Source: Chlorokybus atmophyticus (lineage: Eukaryota; Streptophyta; Chlorokybophyceae; Chlorokybales; Chlorokybaceae). From it: 64,000 nucleotides of DNA. Positions 60,725 to 64,000 of this stretch are shown here, piece by piece; position 1 is the stretch's first letter; every line of letters begins with the position of its first letter. The stretch is from the NCBI GenBank assembly GCA_009103225.1, contig RHPI01000260.1, forward strand, positions 653,250 to 717,249. The letters are read 5' to 3'. A model generated the notes under the pieces. It saw only the letters and a program-made list of their open reading frames with translations, did not search any database and had not been told where the DNA came from. The position numbers and the translations under genes were made by a program.

Positions 60725-62958
60725 CTATCCAGTGGCGTAAGTGCTGTATGAGCCATAACCGGGCTGATACTGCGTTTGCTGTGGATTGCCATAACCCTGT
60801 TGCTGCGACTGCATTCCCATTTGTGGCTGGCCGTAATAGTTGGTTGGTGCTGGTGCAGCAGCCGTTGCCGCATTGGCGTTGAGCATGAATGCCTGTTTCA
60901 CAAACTCCATGTCACACACTTCAGATGAAATGGCCCCAGCAAGAACAAATCGTACCTGCACCAAAGCTTGTGCTGCCTGCACTTGTGCTGAGGTGCCAGT
61001 GATCTCAACAACAGACTCTGAAATCCCATCAGCAGATTCATAGGCTGTCACCTGCAAACCACACGCGCATGCAGTCAGCCTCACTCCAATATCATGTGCA
61101 AAGATCCAATGAGTTGTGTTTGCAATTAATCAGCCGCAAACTCTGCAGGAAGCAAACTTCACAAATGCACCTGTGCTCCACTGATTTGGCGTATCTGATT
61201 AATACTGGAGCTGTTGGCACCCACCACCGCAGCTAGGTATGGCGCAGGAACTCTCATCTGCAGCGTGCTTGTGGCTACAACAGGCGCAGGAGCTTGTACA
61301 CTCTGCAACAAGCGACACGTGTTCTATACATTGACTGAAGCCACCAACCCCACGCAACACTCCAGTGTAAACAACCGGCAGAGTTGCAAAACGCACTAGT
61401 TCTTCTTACACCGACGCGACCGTGCAAACACGCTATGCTGAGCCCAAAGTCTCACTTGGACTCACTCACTTGGAACTGAGAAAACTTGCTACTTGGAGGG
61501 GCGTATGAAGGCTGCTGCGCAGGCATATATGCAGCCTGCTGATAGCTGGCCGGCTGGTACCCCTGTGAATAACTGGGCCCAGGGCTTGCCGCATAACTGC
61601 TCCCATAAGAGGGCTGCAACTTCTGCACGCAACGCATTATTGAAAAGCTGCCCAGGCATGCCACCTGACCAGCGCATTACCACTACTACTTACGGCAGCC
61701 TCATACAGCGGAAGCACACTGCGATCAACAAGAAACTTGCGCACTTGTGCAGAAACTGCCTTGACGGCGGCCTGCAGACAGGGAAGGACATGGGTAATAC
61801 TGATATGCTGCACGCATCACGCTTTGAGTAAGCGGCTTCGCACTACCTGCAGCTGCACAGGGTTGCCGTGCATCTCTAGCACCCTGTCGTCTGCAACTGC
61901 ACCTCGCGGGTTCTCTTGCTCTGTCAAAACTCGCATTGTCACACCCGTCTCCTCCTGGATGGCCTTCACCGTCGCACCGCCCTTGCCTATCAAACTGCCT
62001 GCCTACAGAGGTCATCATTAACACAAGTAACCTGCAATGCTAACCTAAGACCCAGTGCATGAGTGACAGCTGTCAGCTCACTTGCGACGTAGGTACAAGC
62101 ATGCGAGTCGTCAGTTTTGAATCTGGTGCTGTGTTTTCGTCCATTGTTTGTCCATCTAAAACGCATTGATGTGCACGAAGCAGCGCTTGCTGAGCAGGCG
62201 CCAAGTCTACGCTTGCGTCATCCCTACCAGATACCAGAACCTGCATAATCATCCATGTCAACACTCCAGCACAGATCAAGCAGTGCTGCAACTGCCAGCA
62301 TCATGCAAAACTAGCGCCTTACTTGCTTCATGTGCATGAACGCCACACGCACTCACTTACCACACGCTCTGGGTCATCAATGGAGACTGGATCAAGAATC
62401 TTCACCCTCGCCCCAGTATCTGAGCATATCGCCTTAATGTTGGTTCCTCCCTTTCCAATTATGGCACCCACTCGCTTTGTTGAAATCAGAAGTCTGTACA
62501 CGTTCTCGCCTACATACTAACCACATGCATGCCATGCGTCAATCAACAACTTCTCATCTTCTCATCTTGCAACATGAACAGCTGTCTGTTGTAATACCGT
62601 TCCATTGAAACTTCCTTGTACAAAACACAGCTGCATTGTGCATGCGAACGACTATCCGCACTACGCATTGCAAAGTCCTCAAGATTCTCGAGTCAAGAGC
62701 CTCAATCTCAGAGTACTTGCTAGATTAATATATGCATACACGAGCGCCTCATCATCATCAAAAACCAGTATGGCAGCAACACAAACGCCGAGTCTGTGTG
62801 CCAGTCACCTGACTGGACTCGTCCGACCGGCGCTTGCCAGCCATATCCTGGCTATAGTCGTCGCGAGGATCATCATGCTCTGCTCCTCCTATATTGTGGT
62901 CATCGTCATGATGCTGGCCATCATCCTCCCGATGCTCGTCACCATCATACGAAGCCAT
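60725..62958 (-). CDS. KH-domain RNA-binding protein (FLK/PEPPER-like)
   Basis: Multi-KH proteins bind single-stranded RNA and regulate splicing and transcript stability; the plant FLK/PEPPER group regulates flowering genes. The first exon starts at ATG 62958 and is acidic and His/Asp-rich (MASYDGDEHREDDGQHHDDD). KH1 contains YRLLISTKRVGAIIGKGGTN (62515-62450) with the canonical GxxG loop, then ARVKILDPVS. KH2 contains AGSLIGKGGATVKAIQEETG (about 62000-61940). KH3 is partly visible as MRVPAPYLAAVVGANSSSIN (about 61250-61190), where the GxxG loop is changed to GANS, then QVTAYESADGISESVVEITG. The tail is Gln/Gly/Tyr-rich with YGNPQQTQYQPGYG, suggesting a prion-like low-complexity region, ending in TAG at 60725. 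Exon ends between KH2 and KH3 (61830-61460) are approximate. Confidence 0.88.
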
Positions 62959-63346
62959 GGGCACGCCTACCGCCGCCGCCGCCCGCCAGCTGGTCCACGT
63001 CAGCAACAACTGCCCCAGCTCTAATTGAGGTACCAGTCGTATTCGGAGCACGATGCCTCAAGTTCGCTGAGACACGTAACATGAAGCCAATTGATTCGGA
63101 ACACGATGACAAGCGTAATGAAGAGGTAAACAAGCACGTAGGAGCCGTTGGATGAAGGGCTTCTGCATATAGCCGCCGTTTCAGCCGTCGGATGCGCTGT
63201 CTAGGGTTTCGGCCGCCCGCTGGGAGGGTCCTTTTCGTGCTTGCGGCTGCCGGCGTCGACGCCGCCAACGCCGCCGACGCCGTCGCCTCTGAGGCAGACG
63301 TGCCGTGAGACAAGGGGCCGGGGTCCGTCTGTGAGCGGCCGTCAAC
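62959..63346. promoter_or_regulatory. Divergent promoter region, KH gene/RPS3
   Basis: 388 bp between opposite starts. It contains a telo-box-like CTAGGGTTT at 63201-63209. A CCGCCG-rich stretch lies near the RPS3 start (63247-63289). No other feature is seen. Confidence 0.55.
63201..63209 (+). promoter_or_regulatory. Telo-box-like motif upstream of RPS3
   Basis: CTAGGGTTT lies 138 bp upstream of the RPS3 start, matching TAGGGTTT, a form common in plant ribosomal protein gene promoters. Confidence 0.5.
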
Positions 63347-64000
63347 ATGGCGACGCAGATCAGCAAGAAGCGGAAGGTGGGATGATTGGATGTTGAGTCC
63401 GTCATATCTTGCGTGTGGTCTGTACTAGAAGTTGAGTGCTTGGTACTTCGTGTTGTGGGAGGTGTTGATATCGGTTGAGGCAATCTGCCATTAGGCACTG
63501 AGTATGAATGACCGCCTGGTGTATCAGGGTGCTGTGTACTAGACTCTCTGCAGGGACAATTTTGGGTTGCAAAAAGCCATGTTTATAAGCAAATCAATCT
63601 CATAAGCGTCGTTGCCGCATCTTACTTTGCAGCATCTAGGTGCAGCATGCTGCTGCTGTGTCTGACTCTAAGAGTCGTACTACTACTGGTGCGATGTAGC
63701 ATGTCACATAGCTGGTCAGAGTATTTTCATTCAGCACTCTTGACGCCCTGGTCTCCAATTGTTAACCACACATGCGGTTGTTCATAAGGATAGGGTTGAT
63801 GCGCCGTCAATTGTTTTGCTGGAGGCCTCATGTGGTCGTTCTGCGCAGTTTGTAGCAGATGGCGTGTTCTTCGCCGAGCTCAACGAGCTGCTTACCCGTG
63901 AGCTCGCTGAGGATGGATACTCTGGTGTGGAGGTGCGCGTTACTCCCGTGAAGACTGAGATCATCATCAGGGCAACTCGCACACAGATGGTTCTGGGTAT
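63347..64000 (+). CDS. RPS3: 40S ribosomal protein S3 (uS3), 5' part
   Basis: uS3 lines the mRNA entry channel of the small ribosomal subunit. Exon 1 (63347-63376) encodes [10 protein letters not shown] and exon 2 starts at 63849 with [20 protein letters not shown] and [18 protein letters not shown], then [12 protein letters not shown], the start of the KH domain of eukaryotic S3. The gene continues past the window end. Intron 1 is about 470 bp. The very short first exon is characteristic of many ribosomal protein genes. Confidence 0.95.

Noticed and set aside
1-64000. CRISPR arrays, prophage or operon-like defence systems
   Set aside because: Repeats found here are simple or palindromic, not spaced direct repeats, and the genes are spliced eukaryotic genes.

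Overview
The window is nuclear DNA from a photosynthetic eukaryote of the green lineage, most likely a green alga. Genes are split by many GT-AG introns of roughly 80-650 bp. There is a near full-length relative of the plant and cyanobacterial photosystem II assembly factor HCF244, and plant-type regulators are present (a CXC/tesmin-TSO1-like factor and a FLK/PEPPER-like KH protein). Six genes have a plant telo-box or telo-box-like motif just upstream of the start codon. The words GCATGC and TGCATGCA recur throughout. The species cannot be named from sequence alone.

Layout: 55-2016 (+) 3' part of an unrecognised gene; 2272-7822 (-) hybrid sensor histidine kinase with two receivers and an HPt domain; 8862-12211 (+) WDR75/UTP17-like rRNA-processing factor; 12934-16016 (+) glutamine synthetase I/FluG-like enzyme; 16612-19196 (-) Kdo transferase KdtA/WaaA-like; 19809-21874 (-) Bin3/MePCE-type RNA cap methyltransferase; 22066-22845 (+) TRAPPC4; 22921-23559 (+) PRA1-family membrane protein; 23560-26626 gene-poor, with palindromes, a nested foldback structure and a zinc-finger-like fragment; 26627-29293 (-) HugZ-like FMN-binding split-barrel protein; 30331-33015 (+) WD40 protein with a transit-peptide-like N-terminus; 34399-37501 (-) RPAP2/RTR1 CTD phosphatase; 37934-40498 (+) splicing factor SF3B4; 42048-44622 (-) GT29 sialyltransferase-like protein; 46452-49265 (+) HCF244; 49870-51060 (-) 5'-truncated non-LTR retrotransposon; 51864-56184 an exact 2160-bp direct duplication joined by one N, probably an assembly artefact; 55790-59506 (+) CXC-domain protein; 60725-62958 (-) KH RNA-binding protein; 63347 to the window end (+) ribosomal protein S3, partial.

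Most genes are housekeeping genes, with a clear bias to RNA metabolism: rRNA processing, RNA capping, Pol II CTD dephosphorylation, splicing, KH binding and ribosomal protein S3. Several lie head to head with short shared promoters (MePCE/TRAPPC4, RPAP2/SF3B4, KH protein/RPS3). No operon-like system, CRISPR array or prophage is visible. The least ordinary items are the hybrid kinase with an internal phosphorelay, the GT29 protein with an acidic stem and a cysteine-rich module, the foldback structure near 25.0 kb, the telo-box pattern, and the duplicated contig end. Exon boundaries were read by eye from splice consensus, phase and protein similarity; most starts and ends are firm, but some internal boundaries are approximate.
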